From the NCBI GenBank assembly GCA_001414485.1, contig LLEY01000038.1, forward strand, positions 372,001 through 436,000: a stretch of 64,000 nt of DNA, given 5' to 3'. The DNA comes from Calycina herbarum (lineage: Eukaryota; Ascomycota; Leotiomycetes; Helotiales; Pezizellaceae). Under the pieces are notes generated by a model. The model was not told where the DNA came from, did no database searches, and worked only from the letters and a program-made list of their open reading frames with translations. Shown here one piece after another: positions 9,879-21,805 of this stretch (positions are counted from its first letter, which is position 1; each line of letters begins with the position of its first letter). The translations under genes were made by a program, and so were the position numbers.

Positions 9879-12800
9879 ATGTCGAGCTCACCCTTTAAAG
9901 TCAAGGCTGTTTACGAATACACTTCCCCACATGACGATGATCTCCACTTCCCTCTTGGACAAATAATTACCGTCACGGAGGAGGAGGACGATGACTGGTA
10001 TTCTGGGGAATACGTGGATGCTTCGGGAGTGAAGCAGGAGGGCATTTTCCCAAGAAACTTTGTTGAAAAGTACGAGCCTACTGCTCCTCCTAGACCAACT
10101 CGAACAAGCCGGCCGAAGAAAGAGGCAGAACCGGTCCCTGAGCCTATTCGTGAACCCTCTCCAGCACCAATTCAGCATGTTGAAGAAGTACAAGAAGACG
10201 AGCCAGAATCAGAACCAGAGCCAGTTCAAGAGGCCCCAGCTGTACGAGAACCACCACCTCATGTGCCAAAAGTAGAGGCAGCTGCACCTCCTCCCCAACC
10301 CCAAGTTGTTGAAACTGCGCCGCCCCCATCTGCGCCAAAAGCGATTCCGACACCAGCAAAGTCCTCTCCTGCTCCTCCACCTGTGTCAGAAAAACCAACT
10401 GGAAACTCTTTCAGAGACCGCATCGCAGCTTTCGAAAAAGCCAAAGCTGCTCCTCCACCAGCACCATTCAAACCTGGCGGATTGGGCTCTGGATCTAGCA
10501 ATTTTATCAAGAAGCCCTTTGTTGCCCCTCCTCCGAGCAAAAATGCATACATACCACCACCTCGTGAGCCGGTTCCCCAGAAGCTTTATAGACGGGATGA
10601 AGACCCGGAAATCGCGGCAAGGGAATTAGAGAACCAAGAGCAGGCGGAAAAGGCCGGATTAGCTCCAGGCAATGCGGAGGACGAAGAGGAGCAGCCAAAA
10701 CCTACAAGTTTGAAGGAGAGAATTGCCCTACTTCAAAAACAGCAAATGGAACAAGCTTCACGTCATGCAGATGCGGCTCAAAAGAAGGAGAAGCCAAAAC
10801 GCCCTGCCAAGAAGCGAACGGAATCACACAACACTATTGAGGGCACTGAAGAGGGCGAGGGAGCTACATTGGAGAGGAAAGATACCCAAGAAACTGTTGG
10901 CAAGCCATCAATGGATTCTGTTAGAGAAGACGATAGTGCCCCTCGAAGACGCAAGTCTACGAAAGGGGCTCCTACGTCATTGCATCCACGAAAGTCCTTG
11001 GAAGATGGTAATGATGCTGATATGTCTGGAGCTGGAGATACCACCGAGGAACCAGAAGAAATATCAACCGGAAGAGATGATAGCGACGAGAAACCTAGAA
11101 CTCGAGCACCTCTGCCACTCGCCCGGGCACCTACAGCACCTCTTCGTGAGCCTAACGTTGGAGAAGAGGAGGGTGCAACCGAAGAGCCCGAAGAAGACGA
11201 GGAGGAAGAGGAGCAGGAAGATGACATGGATCCCGAAGTCCGCCGAAAAGAGGAATTGCGAGCACGCATGGCCAAAATGAGTGGTGGAATGGGTATGCAT
11301 GGAATGTTTGGTCCTCCTGGGGGTATGCCAATGGCTGCTCCAGCACCACCAAAGAAGAAGAAATCCACTGGGGCCAGCGAGAAACGATCAGGAGAGTACG
11401 GCGTGGAGGATAGGCAGGCTGCGAGCACTCATGCCCCTCCTGTTCCTATGCCAGGCTTGTCTCGGGTTCGCAGCCCTGAAGAAATCAGCAAACCAGTCGA
11501 GCACGATGAAGATGATCATACTCCCGTGTCCAGTTATCGCCCAGCTGACGAGGTTCCGGACGTTGAAGATGTGATCCCAGAACAAAGTGGTGCCCCGCCT
11601 ATACCAGGCGGAAGACCTGCTCCGCCACCTGTGCCAAAAGATTGTAAGTTGCATATCTATCTCTATTTCGGTCCTTTCACTAATCAAATAGCTCGACCAA
11701 TCCCCGCTGTGCCTATGTCTCCAAGTGCTGGTTCTGAATCAGACGATGAGATGTCTGCTAGTGTAGTTACTCCAAGGGTTGAAGCTCCACGTCAACCACC
11801 ACGACCTTTGGATGCTCAACTTTCGCCTCGTTCACCAACGACAAAGAGAGCATCATATTTCAATGACCAAGCTTCTCCTGTCTCTCCAACGAGTCAAGGA
11901 TCAAAGGAGCGACGTGCTAGTAAAGTACCACCAATTCCTGGAACTCCCGGTACTCCTGCCGTCTCTTCCCCACAAACCCGAGCTCCACCACCACCTCCTC
12001 CAAACGTACCACTCAGTCGATCATCTACAGGAGACCAGCGAGTCCCTCCATCCTCAAATCTTACGCCTAAAGACGAAAGCGAGGAGGAAATTACAGAGTA
12101 CGAGGGAGATTATGATACTGATATTGCTTCTGCCGTTCCCCATAAGGATGCATTAAAAGCACATTCGAAAGAGTCAAATACGGAGGATAACACTTTCAGT
12201 CGATCACCAATAACTTCACCATCATCCGCGCCACCACCCCTTCCGCCGCCAACTGCTCCACGTGCAGTGCCTCCACCTTTGCCTTCGCAACCACCCCCTA
12301 ATTCAAGACAATCCGCAGAGGTACCTCGAGTTGCACCTCCACCTCCCCCACCTACTTCTAAAATGCCTGCCCCATGGGAGCAAGATGATGATGAGTATGA
12401 CCCTTACAAGTACACCGCTCCACAGCAATCACCACCTGCAATTACCCCTTCTCATGCGATGAACATTCCAACACCTAGACATGAGCCAGAAGAAGAGGAT
12501 TTATATTCCGCGTCACCACCGAGATCACACGCTATCCCACCTCAGAATAGAGCGGCTCCACCACCGCCTCCTCGTGAAGCACCTGTAGGCTCTAGCAAGC
12601 AGGTCCCAAATCGGGGTCCTCCACGACAATCTTTAGATGTGCAACGCTCCAATACAACAAGAAGATCAGTTGAGCTTAGCCGAATGTCCATGGATTCTGG
12701 CTTCGTGGCCAATGATGTTGATCTTGGCCGAAGCTCATACTGGTGGACTCAGCCAAAGGGCATACCCCCTGTCTTCCAAAATCGAAAAGATTTCCTATAC

Positions 12801-13466
12801 GAAGTTGAAGAGTCAACCTCGAATCAGAACGGCAAGACAATAGTCACAAAAGAGCTCTTTGTTCTGTACCAAGATTATTCCCAGACAATCATCGCGGCAG
12901 AATTCGATGCTCAAGATCCAGCAAATGTAAATCTTGAACAGAAGCATGAGCAGCCACCTTCACGACTCAGACAAGACCAATTGGAGCAAGCACATGAGCA
13001 GTTCGGGCGCCGGATAATCGAGGCCTGTGTATCCAAGCAAAACACCATCGTCGGAGACGGAACCCCTCAAGGCCTCGTTCAAGAACTTCTCAAGCCCCTG
13101 AACAACGTACTCCTCCCCGTTGGAACCCGCGGCTACGGGGCCATAATCTACAGCAACCTCGCTAATGCCTCCACCCAACAAAACGATGAGATCCGTCCTG
13201 GAGACATCATCACCCTTCGCAACACCAAGTTCCAAGGTAAACACGGAACTATGCACGCCAAGTACACGGCTGAGGTTGGGAAACCGGATCATGTTGGTGT
13301 CGTTGCGGAGTGGGATGGGACTAAGAAGAAGGTTAGAGCGTGGGAACAAGGAAGAGAGAGTAAGAAGGTTAAGCTTGAGAGCTTCAAGTTGGATGACTTG
13401 AGGAGTGGGGAGGTGAAGATTTGGAGGGTTATGAGTCGTGGTTGGGTTGGGTGGCATAGTCATTAG
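9879..13466 (+). CDS. BBC1: SH3-domain actin-patch regulator, Bbc1/Mti1-like (two exons)
   Basis: The exons are 9879-11643 and 11692-13466, separated by a 48-nt GTAAGT..AATAG intron that is a multiple of three, so the frame reads through it. The spliced protein is about 1179 aa. An SH3 domain spans residues 7-65 (KAVYEY, DDDWYSGEY, GIFPRNFV). A very long Pro/Glu-rich linker follows, with polyproline runs, repeated FRDRIAAF / LKERIALLQ motifs and acidic clusters. From about residue 935 (SSYWWTQPKGIPPVFQ) a conserved beta-rich C-terminal domain runs to the end (RPGDIITLRNTKFQGKHG, DHVGVVAEWDG). This layout is that of yeast Bbc1, which binds type I myosin and Las17 and restrains actin assembly at endocytic patches. 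The role here is inferred from architecture. Confidence 0.9.
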   Translation: MSSSPFKVKAVYEYTSPHDDDLHFPLGQIITVTEEEDDDWYSGEYVDASGVKQEGIFPRNFVEKYEPTAPPRPTRTSRPKKEAEPVPEPIREPSPAPIQHVEEVQEDEPESEPEPVQEAPAVREPPPHVPKVEAAAPPPQPQVVETAPPPSAPKAIPTPAKSSPAPPPVSEKPTGNSFRDRIAAFEKAKAAPPPAPFKPGGLGSGSSNFIKKPFVAPPPSKNAYIPPPREPVPQKLYRRDEDPEIAARELENQEQAEKAGLAPGNAEDEEEQPKPTSLKERIALLQKQQMEQASRHADAAQKKEKPKRPAKKRTESHNTIEGTEEGEGATLERKDTQETVGKPSMDSVREDDSAPRRRKSTKGAPTSLHPRKSLEDGNDADMSGAGDTTEEPEEISTGRDDSDEKPRTRAPLPLARAPTAPLREPNVGEEEGATEEPEEDEEEEEQEDDMDPEVRRKEELRARMAKMSGGMGMHGMFGPPGGMPMAAPAPPKKKKSTGASEKRSGEYGVEDRQAASTHAPPVPMPGLSRVRSPEEISKPVEHDEDDHTPVSSYRPADEVPDVEDVIPEQSGAPPIPGGRPAPPPVPKDCKLHIYLYFGPFTNQIARPIPAVPMSPSAGSESDDEMSASVVTPRVEAPRQPPRPLDAQLSPRSPTTKRASYFNDQASPVSPTSQGSKERRASKVPPIPGTPGTPAVSSPQTRAPPPPPPNVPLSRSSTGDQRVPPSSNLTPKDESEEEITEYEGDYDTDIASAVPHKDALKAHSKESNTEDNTFSRSPITSPSSAPPPLPPPTAPRAVPPPLPSQPPPNSRQSAEVPRVAPPPPPPTSKMPAPWEQDDDEYDPYKYTAPQQSPPAITPSHAMNIPTPRHEPEEEDLYSASPPRSHAIPPQNRAAPPPPPREAPVGSSKQVPNRGPPRQSLDVQRSNTTRRSVELSRMSMDSGFVANDVDLGRSSYWWTQPKGIPPVFQNRKDFLYEVEESTSNQNGKTIVTKELFVLYQDYSQTIIAAEFDAQDPANVNLEQKHEQPPSRLRQDQLEQAHEQFGRRIIEACVSKQNTIVGDGTPQGLVQELLKPLNNVLLPVGTRGYGAIIYSNLANASTQQNDEIRPGDIITLRNTKFQGKHGTMHAKYTAEVGKPDHVGVVAEWDGTKKKVRAWEQGRESKKVKLESFKLDDLRSGEVKIWRVMSRGWVGWHSH

Positions 13467-16400
13467 AGGGGTCGAGTCGTTTGTGGTGTGGAGATTTGAA
13501 ATGCTTTTTGGAAGGGAGATGAGTGATCTATTTTTTTTCTTTCTTGGTAGATGGAGGGGTGGGTGGGTAAAATGTGATGTGAAGGGCGGGAGATGAAAAG
13601 GGGGTTTTGTGAGTGTATACGAATGAGGATTCGACGTCGTAGTTTTTATGCATAGCATCCTTTTTGAGCAAGAGATTTAGGTACCCTTGATGTTTATGTT
13701 CTGTTTGATTCAGGTGAATGTGTACTTCCGCGAATTCTTAGAAAAAAGGTGCTTGTAGACCGGTTGAGGTCTTTATATTGACATACTGTAAGGCGCACAT
13801 TTCTACTCGAGCGTCTGGGTCTGGTCCTTTCGGGTTTTCGAAATGGAAAGGTTGATTGGAAGGATAATATCCGGTAGGCTCTATAAAACTAAACTGGGGA
13901 AAAGAGCTCCAAGCACAAGAAATGGCACCTAAAACATCCTATTTGGGTGGTCTCCTGTTTCTCGGGGTCACTGATACTATCATCACAGTATCTTTCGCCC
14001 GCTGAGCAGAGAGGGGCTAGAAATTTGTCTCCGCGTAGTATATTGCGAAACTGTTCAACAGCAGGAGTTGAATTTGAGGGTTTCTGCTGTCGACTTTTGA
14101 GCTACTATCGAATCTCAGTTTAGATTGCGTTAAGAATCTTTGGAGCTTGGATTATAGGTAGAGGTAATTGAGTATGGGGTTTCGTCGTGTGGATTACTGG
14201 CTGGCTTGCTGTGTTGGGTTTCCTCTTGCTCATCCTCCTCTTCAAGAAGAGACAAACCACGTGACAGTGAGGAGTTGGGGTATGTTGTATGTTCATTGAT
14301 GTGAGGAGAGGGCGCTTTATAAGGGGATCTTGAGTTGGGGGGAAGTGGGGGGAAGTGAGGTTGGGCTGGCTAAGCGAGGGGATGTAGCGGGTGAGTTGGG
14401 AAGAGTGGGAGGTGGATGTAGACATGTTTTCGATCAGGGAATGAACAAATCAATGCAAGGGTTCGTGTTAGTATTTATCGTATATCTTAATAATAGCTAT
14501 CAGACAAAATTAATCTAGAAGATTTGGGCAATGAAGTAAAGTTAACCAAGTTGCGTGGAATAATCAGGAAAAATGGATACTACCTACACTTGTCTCCCTT
14601 ATAAGTACATACTATGTTTTGCTTTTATTGTGATAAGTTGTCGGTATAATATCTTGAGATGGATGCAAGTAGAGTAGTGTACCAGAAGAGATATGAACAG
14701 GATCTGGAGAAGTACAATGATCTTATTCGAAAGTACAACACTGATGCAGGAAAGTTATTAGATGACAATCAGGTACTCCAGTCATCCAACTTCGAGAGAT
14801 AACAAATGTATGTACTTGATTCTGAGAACTTTGGAATCATAGAATCAACTATAAACCTCGGAGAGTTTTTGCTGTCGAATATTTGTTCGTTGTCGAATTC
14901 TATATAACTTCCGTGAGAGAAAATTAGGGAGATTGTATATTAGCCAGGCAGAAAAGATCATTTTTTCAAGCGCAACATCTAGAATATTTGTCCGAACTTG
15001 TAGAGTAGCAAGAATTACCTAATTACAAAAAAGAGAAATTGGACAGGAAGAGCTGAGAGCATATAATTACGTATCATTCAGAAGGGAAGAAGAGTACTTT
15101 AAATAGCTCAGCCACGTTGAACGAGAAGGCTTGGCAAGAGAGTTCCTTGAGAAAATAACAATAGGACGGTTTTGTATGAAAGTCTTTCGTCAAGGATTGT
15201 TTTTGATTGGATCTCCTTACAACCAAACATTATCTTTGTTCGAGGCTAACATTTCTTTCCGCTTTCTTCTCTAAAATCTTCAACAATATGCACAACATAA
15301 TTGTTTCACTTGAATATGTACTGGCAAATCTAGAAGCCGCTAGGTTAGAACTATTTCCAGCAACACAGCTGCTCCCTCACCAAAACATCGTTCTATTTCT
15401 AGCTTGCGAGCTGGAGAGTTCAAGCTAAAAGATTGGTGAGTTTTACTCTCGAAATCTTGTTTGCTGTCGATTCTTATGTTAATCTTCATGCCAAGGATGT
15501 TTGAGATTGTGTAGGTTTGTTGAATCTTACAATTTCGGGTAGAAAACAAATGTTTCCCTTAAACACGCCGCTCTTGTTTTTGGATCCTGCTGCTGTATGA
15601 TTTCGAGGGAGATAGGCCAGATGCGTATTAGCTCTTTTTAGTTGAGGGGAAGATGTTGAAAGAACAGTTTATGTGGTGCTGTTTATCGGTTTATATTTCG
15701 CTTATTTCACCTCTCCACTCGCCCGTGAAACGTGATTCTTGCACGACTTCTGAACCATTACCGCAGATATTCTAAGGGGATCTTATACAATACTATTACT
15801 GTTTATAAAAAAATTACACTACAGGGCTCTTTCAAGTTTCTCGTCCGACTCGCGAAATGTTTTTCAATAAGCATTGTTCTACCCCATAAAAAAAGAATGC
15901 ATTCAGACTTATAATTAAGTTCGTCAGAACTTCGGTCAAAAGAAACGTTTCTTTGAGAACATTTGAAAGAGTCCACTTGAGTGAAATTCTTTACATTGCG
16001 CAATCATGAGCTTACCAGTTCATAAATCGGAGCTACGTAGAAACAGCTAAGTTAAACAAGTTGTCGATCATTGAAGCAGGAGGAATAAAAAGTGCGAGGA
16101 GCGTTGAAGTCGAGAAAGCTTGAATTGGAACCAGAAAATTCACGGTTAGATTTCTGCTGGGATATTGTCCAACTCCCAGAAAAGGCTTGAACTAAACGCA
16201 AGACCGCTGTTAAAGATTCCAACACCCAGCCCAAAACACAGCCAACCCCTGAGTTATCGCATTGTAACCTAAACAACTCTTTTGCTATCGAATCCCAATC
16301 TTCTGTGGATTGAAATCCCCACAACGCACTTACCTTCCAATGGAGTCCTAGAAGTACATAGTATGACACTTCCACAGAACGCAGATTTTTCAAAGTTGTA

Positions 16401-18312
16401 TTCTACCACCTACATATCCCAGCCTCTTCGTCAAAGCAAGCACATTATTCTGTGGCTTCGCGAACCAATTAATTGTTTGCCTGAAGTTGACGTCGCTCCT
16501 CTACTTTTATGCTAACATACCCTGATGATTTAGTTGGATTCAAGTAAAAATTGGAACTCTCTTCGAGAATTAAGATGAGGTTTGACTCCACTTCTGGTGG
16601 TGGCGTGGTTGTTGCAACTTGGTGAAATGAGTGAGAGGTGTTTCTTCGGAAAGTTATACTATCTCTGCTGCATGCGCTTTTGGAGTTGGATTTTGTGGCG
16701 AGTAGCATCGAACGAAGTTCAAGAGTTCATCTTTTTCCATCTTCTTGAGGAGAAGGAGTTGACTTTGCAATAAAGAGGTTGAAGTGTAGTATATAATATC
16801 TAACAACGTACTAGTAATAAGAAAGGAGATGATATATTACGCGGCTTTCCACAGCCAAGTTTTGGTGGAGAAAACTCGCCTCTTTCGCTGGTGTCCGACT
16901 CATGGGTTTGTTGGAGTGGAGGGTCGCACGACAAGTATTTATCACGTTGTTGTTTTGAATACGGTGATGATTAGAGATGAAGAAAGTACGAGAGATAGTA
17001 GCACTAGACCTACCAGGTGAAAACTCAACAAACCAATTCTTACCGTCGAATCTCAGTTTACTGACGTTCCAAAACAAAACACACCTCTCCTCTCTACTCT
17101 CTCTCAACCTCTCAAATAAAAAACAGCACAAGAAATCTCTAAAGCTCAAAAAAAGCAGCGCGAGAGCGAAATAGCATAAGGCTTCCCTCCAGAGACTTGC
17201 ACTCCACATCAAACCAGGAGAAGACCGCGTCTTTCCGGTGACTAAACCCTCTCCTCTCTCTTCCCCATTTATTCCCCATTCATCAGGCCAAAAAAAAAAA
17301 AATTAAGACGTTACACTGGATTCTCGACTGCTTTCCAGATAACCCCTTAAAGCAGTTCTTCCCCAGATTCTCGAGGTATTGCTGTGATTTTGAGAAACCG
17401 AGTGATTTGTATTTAATTACCTCGAAAATGGGAGAAGTACATCAACCTACACGACTTCAAATTCATCACCACCACTGTCACTCAAGTATTTAAACTCGAA
17501 AACAGACTCGTGGAAATCCGCAACCACAGAAACCAGCAGCAACAGAGATACAGGAAGGAGCCTTTCGGAAACGAAATACCAACATCAAAATCGGGGCTGG
17601 GATTTAAAATCCAAACCGTAGAACATGGGAACGTCTCCAAACCAATCGTCAGGAAAGGAGTTTCGGACCACGAAACACAGTAAGACGGAGTTCTTGCTGT
17701 CAAAGCCCCTTCTGCTGTCGATTTACATCTCCAACCACCTTCTCCTCCTCCAATACCCACCCGGGAGAGGGACTCCTGGAGGCAATCATGATTTCAAAAC
17801 CAGGTGTTAGGAAATAAAGAATTACTTTTGTACATACTCTCGCTGCTCTCCAAGAAGCACCACCATGGAAATTAACTGGTCGTAATTCCTTATTCAATTA
17901 TGTTGATCGCCCAAACAAGGACATGGGACGATGTCTTATAGAACATACGTCTCGTACCATCGAAGCTTGTGAAAGTGCAGAAACGTGAATCCAGAGCTTC
18001 TTGAATTGGCGAAGTGAGGGTATAGCAATGCTTGAAAGATGCACCGAAAGCGATTAGATCAACACAACAAGCATCGGAGAGATTGGAAAACGATAGTATT
18101 AAAGAACACTCAAATTTTGTAGCAAGAAAATTAAGAAATAGAAGTACCTAGCTAATTAACCAGGACAACAAACCAGAAGGTAAAATCCAGAAAATCCACC
18201 CGTCAAATCATAACTTCATTATTCTACCGCTCGTCGTCCACGGAAAAAATAACCTATACCCTTCCATCCTATCATAAACCATCGAATTGGAAAAGCATCA
18301 AGAAGTCAACTC
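13467..18312. other. 4.8 kb gene-poor stretch with recurring TCGACAG-type motifs
   Basis: No gene is recognised except a doubtful short frame at 14659. The sequence is moderately AT-rich but not RIP-saturated. A motif TTTGCTGTCGA, often paired within about 20 bp with TGTCGAATCT, appears at 14083, 14870, 15461, 16281 (GCTATCGAATC), 17037 (CCGTCGAATCTCAG) and 17693-17725. The reverse-complement motif recurs in the right arm at 56-62 kb. This suggests decayed members of one dispersed repeat family. Confidence 0.5.
14659..14802 (+). CDS. doubtful short ORF, 47 aa, coiled-coil-like
   Basis: The frame starts MDASRVVYQKRYEQDLEKYN and continues with a regular charged, helix-forming pattern (DLIRKYNTDAGKLLDDNQ). 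It may be a fragment of a longer protein: a GTACTC follows DDNQ and could be a donor, but no downstream exon was found. It lies in a repeat-rich, gene-poor stretch, so it is most likely a relic. Confidence 0.2.
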   Translation: MDASRVVYQKRYEQDLEKYNDLIRKYNTDAGKLLDDNQVLQSSNFER

Positions 18313-20039
18313 TCAACGCTTAACATCAGCAACCCTCTGTCCCTCCAAAGGTTCACCAACTCCACTACCCGCGCCATAAGCCGGAGGCGGAGCCTGTCTG
18401 CCAAAGCCCACAACATCAGGAGAATCCCGTCCTCCCATCATACTATAATCATCAGTTCGTCTGCCCTTAGCAGCCTCCTGCTCCTTCCAATTCAAAGAAT
18501 TATTCAGTCCCGGACTCGAAGATCTCGAAGGAAGAACACCGCCATCCCCCCCACCAACAACAAGATCGCCCCCACCTCGGACTTTACCAACAACCATTCC
18601 CTTAGCAACAGATTTAACAATCGCTTTTCGAGATACACCCGCAGCGTCGATGTAAACCAATCCCACGTTTTTGAAACCACCCCCGATGTTTGAGGTTATT
18701 CCTCCAGCTTCGGCTCCGTATTTGTGGCCTACCACTGTAGTTGCAGCTGTGCTTGTGGATGTGAGTAAATTTCGACCAGCTTGATCAATCCCATCCGCAA
18801 TCGTAGAGAACGCCATCAAAGACTTATTCAGCAACCCCGGTTTATAACCCTCAACCGGTTTTCCATCCTGTCCAATACCCTTATGGTTTTTCTTCGCACC
18901 ACGCTGAGCGATCGAAGCACCAAGATTTTGCGCAACTTTGCCCACTTGTCCTACAGTCTTTGCAGACAGACCGGCCGCTCCTTGGGTAAAGGTATGCACT
19001 TTGCGAACCCGTTCGTGCGTTATGGGCGTGAAGGTCATGGGCTTGGTGTTGGGTTTTGTCGTCTTGGTGAAGTTGTCCGCGCCTGATTGGAGAGTTTTGG
19101 AGACGTAGCCGGCGGTTGTTACGACGAGGCGGGAGGCCATTGCTGCCTTTGAGACGAGGGTGCTGTTCTTGTAGGCGGGATGCATGGCCATTTCTAGGTA
19201 TTCTTGGGAGGCAGGAGAGACGCCGATGTTTTGGGAGCCGTCTTGGGGTAGGGTGATTTCGACGGGGTCTGCGAATTGTTAGCTACTTGTAAATCTCAAT
19301 GGGATAATTGGGACATACTCTTCGAACCTGCCTCCATCTTGCCATCTTCAACAACATGGAAACCTTCACCTAGTTCACCAACAACACTTCCATTCTCCTC
19401 ATCGACCAAAACAATCCTACCTCCAGCATGAGAACTTGAACTGCCTGGTACATATGCCTCTCCCGGTTGGAAATGGCTAGGATCATATGCAGGAATAGGC
19501 ATGTCCCTCTCCCTCTCCTTCTCACCCTTCGTCTTACGAGGTCTCGCACTCTTTGGCGGAGCAGCCCTCTCCAAAAACGCCGTACATTGCGCGAGAATGG
19601 TCTCAAAAGTATCGACATCCTCCTGCGAACCTCCCCTTCCCAGAGAAGGGAACTCTATCCTTGTGAATGCGCCACTGTCTGGACCCAAATCCCATCGTGG
19701 TATGAGGTAGCTGTTTGGTGGTTGGTGATAGATTTGTGTCGTCGCAGGTAATGGCATGTCCAACGCAGGTGGTAGATGGAGATGGAGGTAGAAATCTTCT
19801 TCGGGAGCTTGCGATTGGGGATCTGCGGAGGAGAGACCGGAGAAGGGGGAGGTTGTTGGTACCATCAGGAGGGAGAGGGTTTGGGAGCCTGCTGGGGTGA
19901 GGGACTCTTCTTTTCCATTTTCGATGTGGTAGGCGTTTATGCCATTGATGGCATAAAGCAGCTTGGGGTCCTGCCAACATGTTAGCGATAGTTGATTGAA
20001 TTCTTGATGGAGAATACCCACATTGTGTCCAGAAGCCAT
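18313..20039 (-). CDS. spartin-like senescence-domain protein (three exons)
   Basis: Minus-strand exons are 20039-20022, 19970-19319 and 19268-18313. The 51-nt and 50-nt introns have CTAAC branch sites, and the product is about 541 aa. The first intron is a multiple of three; removing it gives MASGHN-DPKLLYAINGINAYHI. The middle part (LTPAGSQTLSLLMVP, DFYLHLHLPP) is a conserved fungal N-terminal region. Exon 3 carries the senescence/spartin domain: SQEYLEMAMHPAYKNSTL, TAGYVSKTLQSGADNF, HTFTQGAAGLSAKTVGQ, GLVYIDAAGVSRKAIVKS. Plant and animal relatives associate with lipid droplets or membranes. A Gly-rich tail follows. Both introns would be missed by a simple ORF call. Confidence 0.85.
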
Positions 20040-20650
20040 CGTCGCGTTTGTTGTGTGAGGACTGTTAGGGGTAAGGAAATGGTAGTGGGGGCGGGGTAGA
20101 TGAGAAGAGAGCAAACAATCAAGGAGCCGATTGTGCGACGGTGAATAATTATGACTTGAGAGAAGGAAGAAGAGATTTAAGAGAAGAGACCTGTGAATGT
20201 TTCGCAATCTTACATAGAGTCAAGAATAGCTCATCGGGCATCTGAGCGGTTATCATGATCTCCAACATCTGCGACAGGCGCCTATGGTCCACTCGTTACT
20301 TCTTGGAACCAACTTTTAGCCAATCCTGATGACGTCTGCGGTGCTGGGTCGACTTGGAATAACAGCCACATTGTGGCGAATAGAGGTCCATTCTCAGAAT
20401 TCGGGGCAGGTTCTTGCGAGGGTCTTGCGACGTTGAAATGAAAATAGATGCGATGCTTCTATCTCAAGCTTCCAGAATTTCTCAGATCGTATGACCTCTG
20501 AATACCCGCATCGCATCCACAGTGTACAACACAACACCCATCTGCAGCCCAGAATAATAACCTTATTCTAACCGCGCTAATAATAGCTACTTACTTGCCT
20601 ACCTAGGAAGGCAAGCACACCTATTTTTATAGCGGTGAGGAGAAGGTGGG

Positions 20651-20674
20651 ACGAACCCCTCATGAGGGGTTCGT
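20651..20674. repeat. perfect 24-bp palindrome
   Basis: The sequence reads ACGAACCCCTCA on one arm and its exact reverse complement TGAGGGGTTCGT on the other, with no spacer. It lies about 190 bp left of MITE copy 4. It could be a hairpin, a protein-binding site or fused ends of a lost element. Confidence 0.8.
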
Positions 20675-20865
20675 TCGTAAAGTTGAAGCTTCGGGATTTC
20701 AGAAACCGCATGCAAAGGAAATCATCTTCCTAACATGGGGATTTTTGAATCTGATATAGCTCCCGCTGCAGTTGATTGTGTATGGGTGAAGATTCTTCTC
20801 GACCATTTTCTCAAACCCTACATTTTTCGTGAGATTGTCGCCGAGGGATATCTCCCAAGGTGCTC

Positions 20866-21061
20866 AAAAGCGGCAGTAAATACTTCAGGTTGTACCTGCC
20901 TAATGATCTCGTTGTTCCAAATTTCTAGGGTAATCCAAGGTAATCAACCTAAATACCTGGGACAATTTAGAATATTTACCCAGGTGGTTTGGAACATTGA
21001 AACTTAATTGTCCCAAACTGTTTAGGATAATACTTTGAACGAGCTATTTACTGCCGCTTTT
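20866..21061. repeat. MITE-like element, copy 4 (best-preserved ends)
   Basis: The ends AAAAGCGGCAGTAAATA (left) and TATTTACTGCCGCTTTT (right, offset by one base) are nearly perfect inverted repeats. The interior has CTCGTTGTTCCAAATTTCTA, ACCTAAATACCTGGGACAAT and TTGTCCCAAACTGTTTAGG. It is 196 bp and non-coding. This copy is the best template for defining the family. Confidence 0.8.
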
Positions 21062-21805
21062 ATTGTCACAACGAAGAGGGGTAAACACCAATGCGGTCAA
21101 GACCAAGGTAAACACGCACTGAAAACAGCGACGGTGATTGTATCAATAAGTCAAATACAACACATTTTTGCTGTGTATCCCTGTCCTGGGTCCATCTTTC
21201 CGAATGCCTTAATCGCAGAAGCTGCGGAATGACGACTGTACTCGAGTAATGGAAAGGGGTTTGAGGACCTTTTGTGAACCTAATTAGATGAGCATGGGAA
21301 CAGAGTTATGGGCTCTACGTGTACGGAGGCCGCAAGGATGGGGGGCAACTTAAATGCTACTTGTACAGAATCATATAATACTCATCACTTGTGGATAAGA
21401 AGGCACAAGGCATATGTCACTGCTTAATTAGGGCTAGAGGAACATTTCTAGATTTTTTTGTTATTTTTGCGACGTCTTTTAGAGGTTGCTTAGTTGTCAG
21501 ATAGGCTGCTGCAGAAAATCGGGGAAAGGTCGGAGGTACTTTTAGTTAGCGTTAGGGGATTATATTTAGTCTATGGCCTCCTAACTTCAATATACACACT
21601 TCTTCCCCTATTTGACAACGTAATTTATCTGCTGCTATCGCCTGAAATATTCGGGAGATTCTCGGCTCTATTCAAGAAAGCAAAACACCGACACGCTCAG
21701 GAACACAATAAACGCGCTCTGGATGTATCGCGCAATCCAGTGTCATTGAGTCAAATAAGATTTCTTCTAGACTTGCTCGTTTTTTCTCTCGATAAATCTC
21801 TGATA

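Larger units (their letters stand above)
20040..21805. other. intergenic region with palindrome and MITE
   Basis: The stretch lies between the 5' end of the spartin-like gene and the GCP2-like fragment. It holds a perfect 24-bp palindrome (20651-20674), an inverted repeat TTGCCT..AGGCAA near 20598-20614 and MITE copy 4. A long open frame upstream of 21806 (from 21494) is hydrophobic at its start but has no ATG before 21806 and looks like leader sequence. Confidence 0.45.

Noticed and set aside
10778..11428. 216-codon minus-strand frame inside BBC1
   Set aside because: It is antisense to the acidic/Pro-rich linker; the Ser-rich reading is a mirror of Glu/Arg codons.
12960..13658. 232-codon minus-strand frame overlapping the BBC1 3' end
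   Set aside because: It is a shadow of the conserved BBC1 C-terminal domain; low-complexity and without homology cues.
21494..21805. extended hydrophobic N-terminus of the GCP2-like fragment
   Set aside because: No ATG opens this frame before 21806, and GCP2-like proteins begin with a disordered charged region, not membrane-like sequence.
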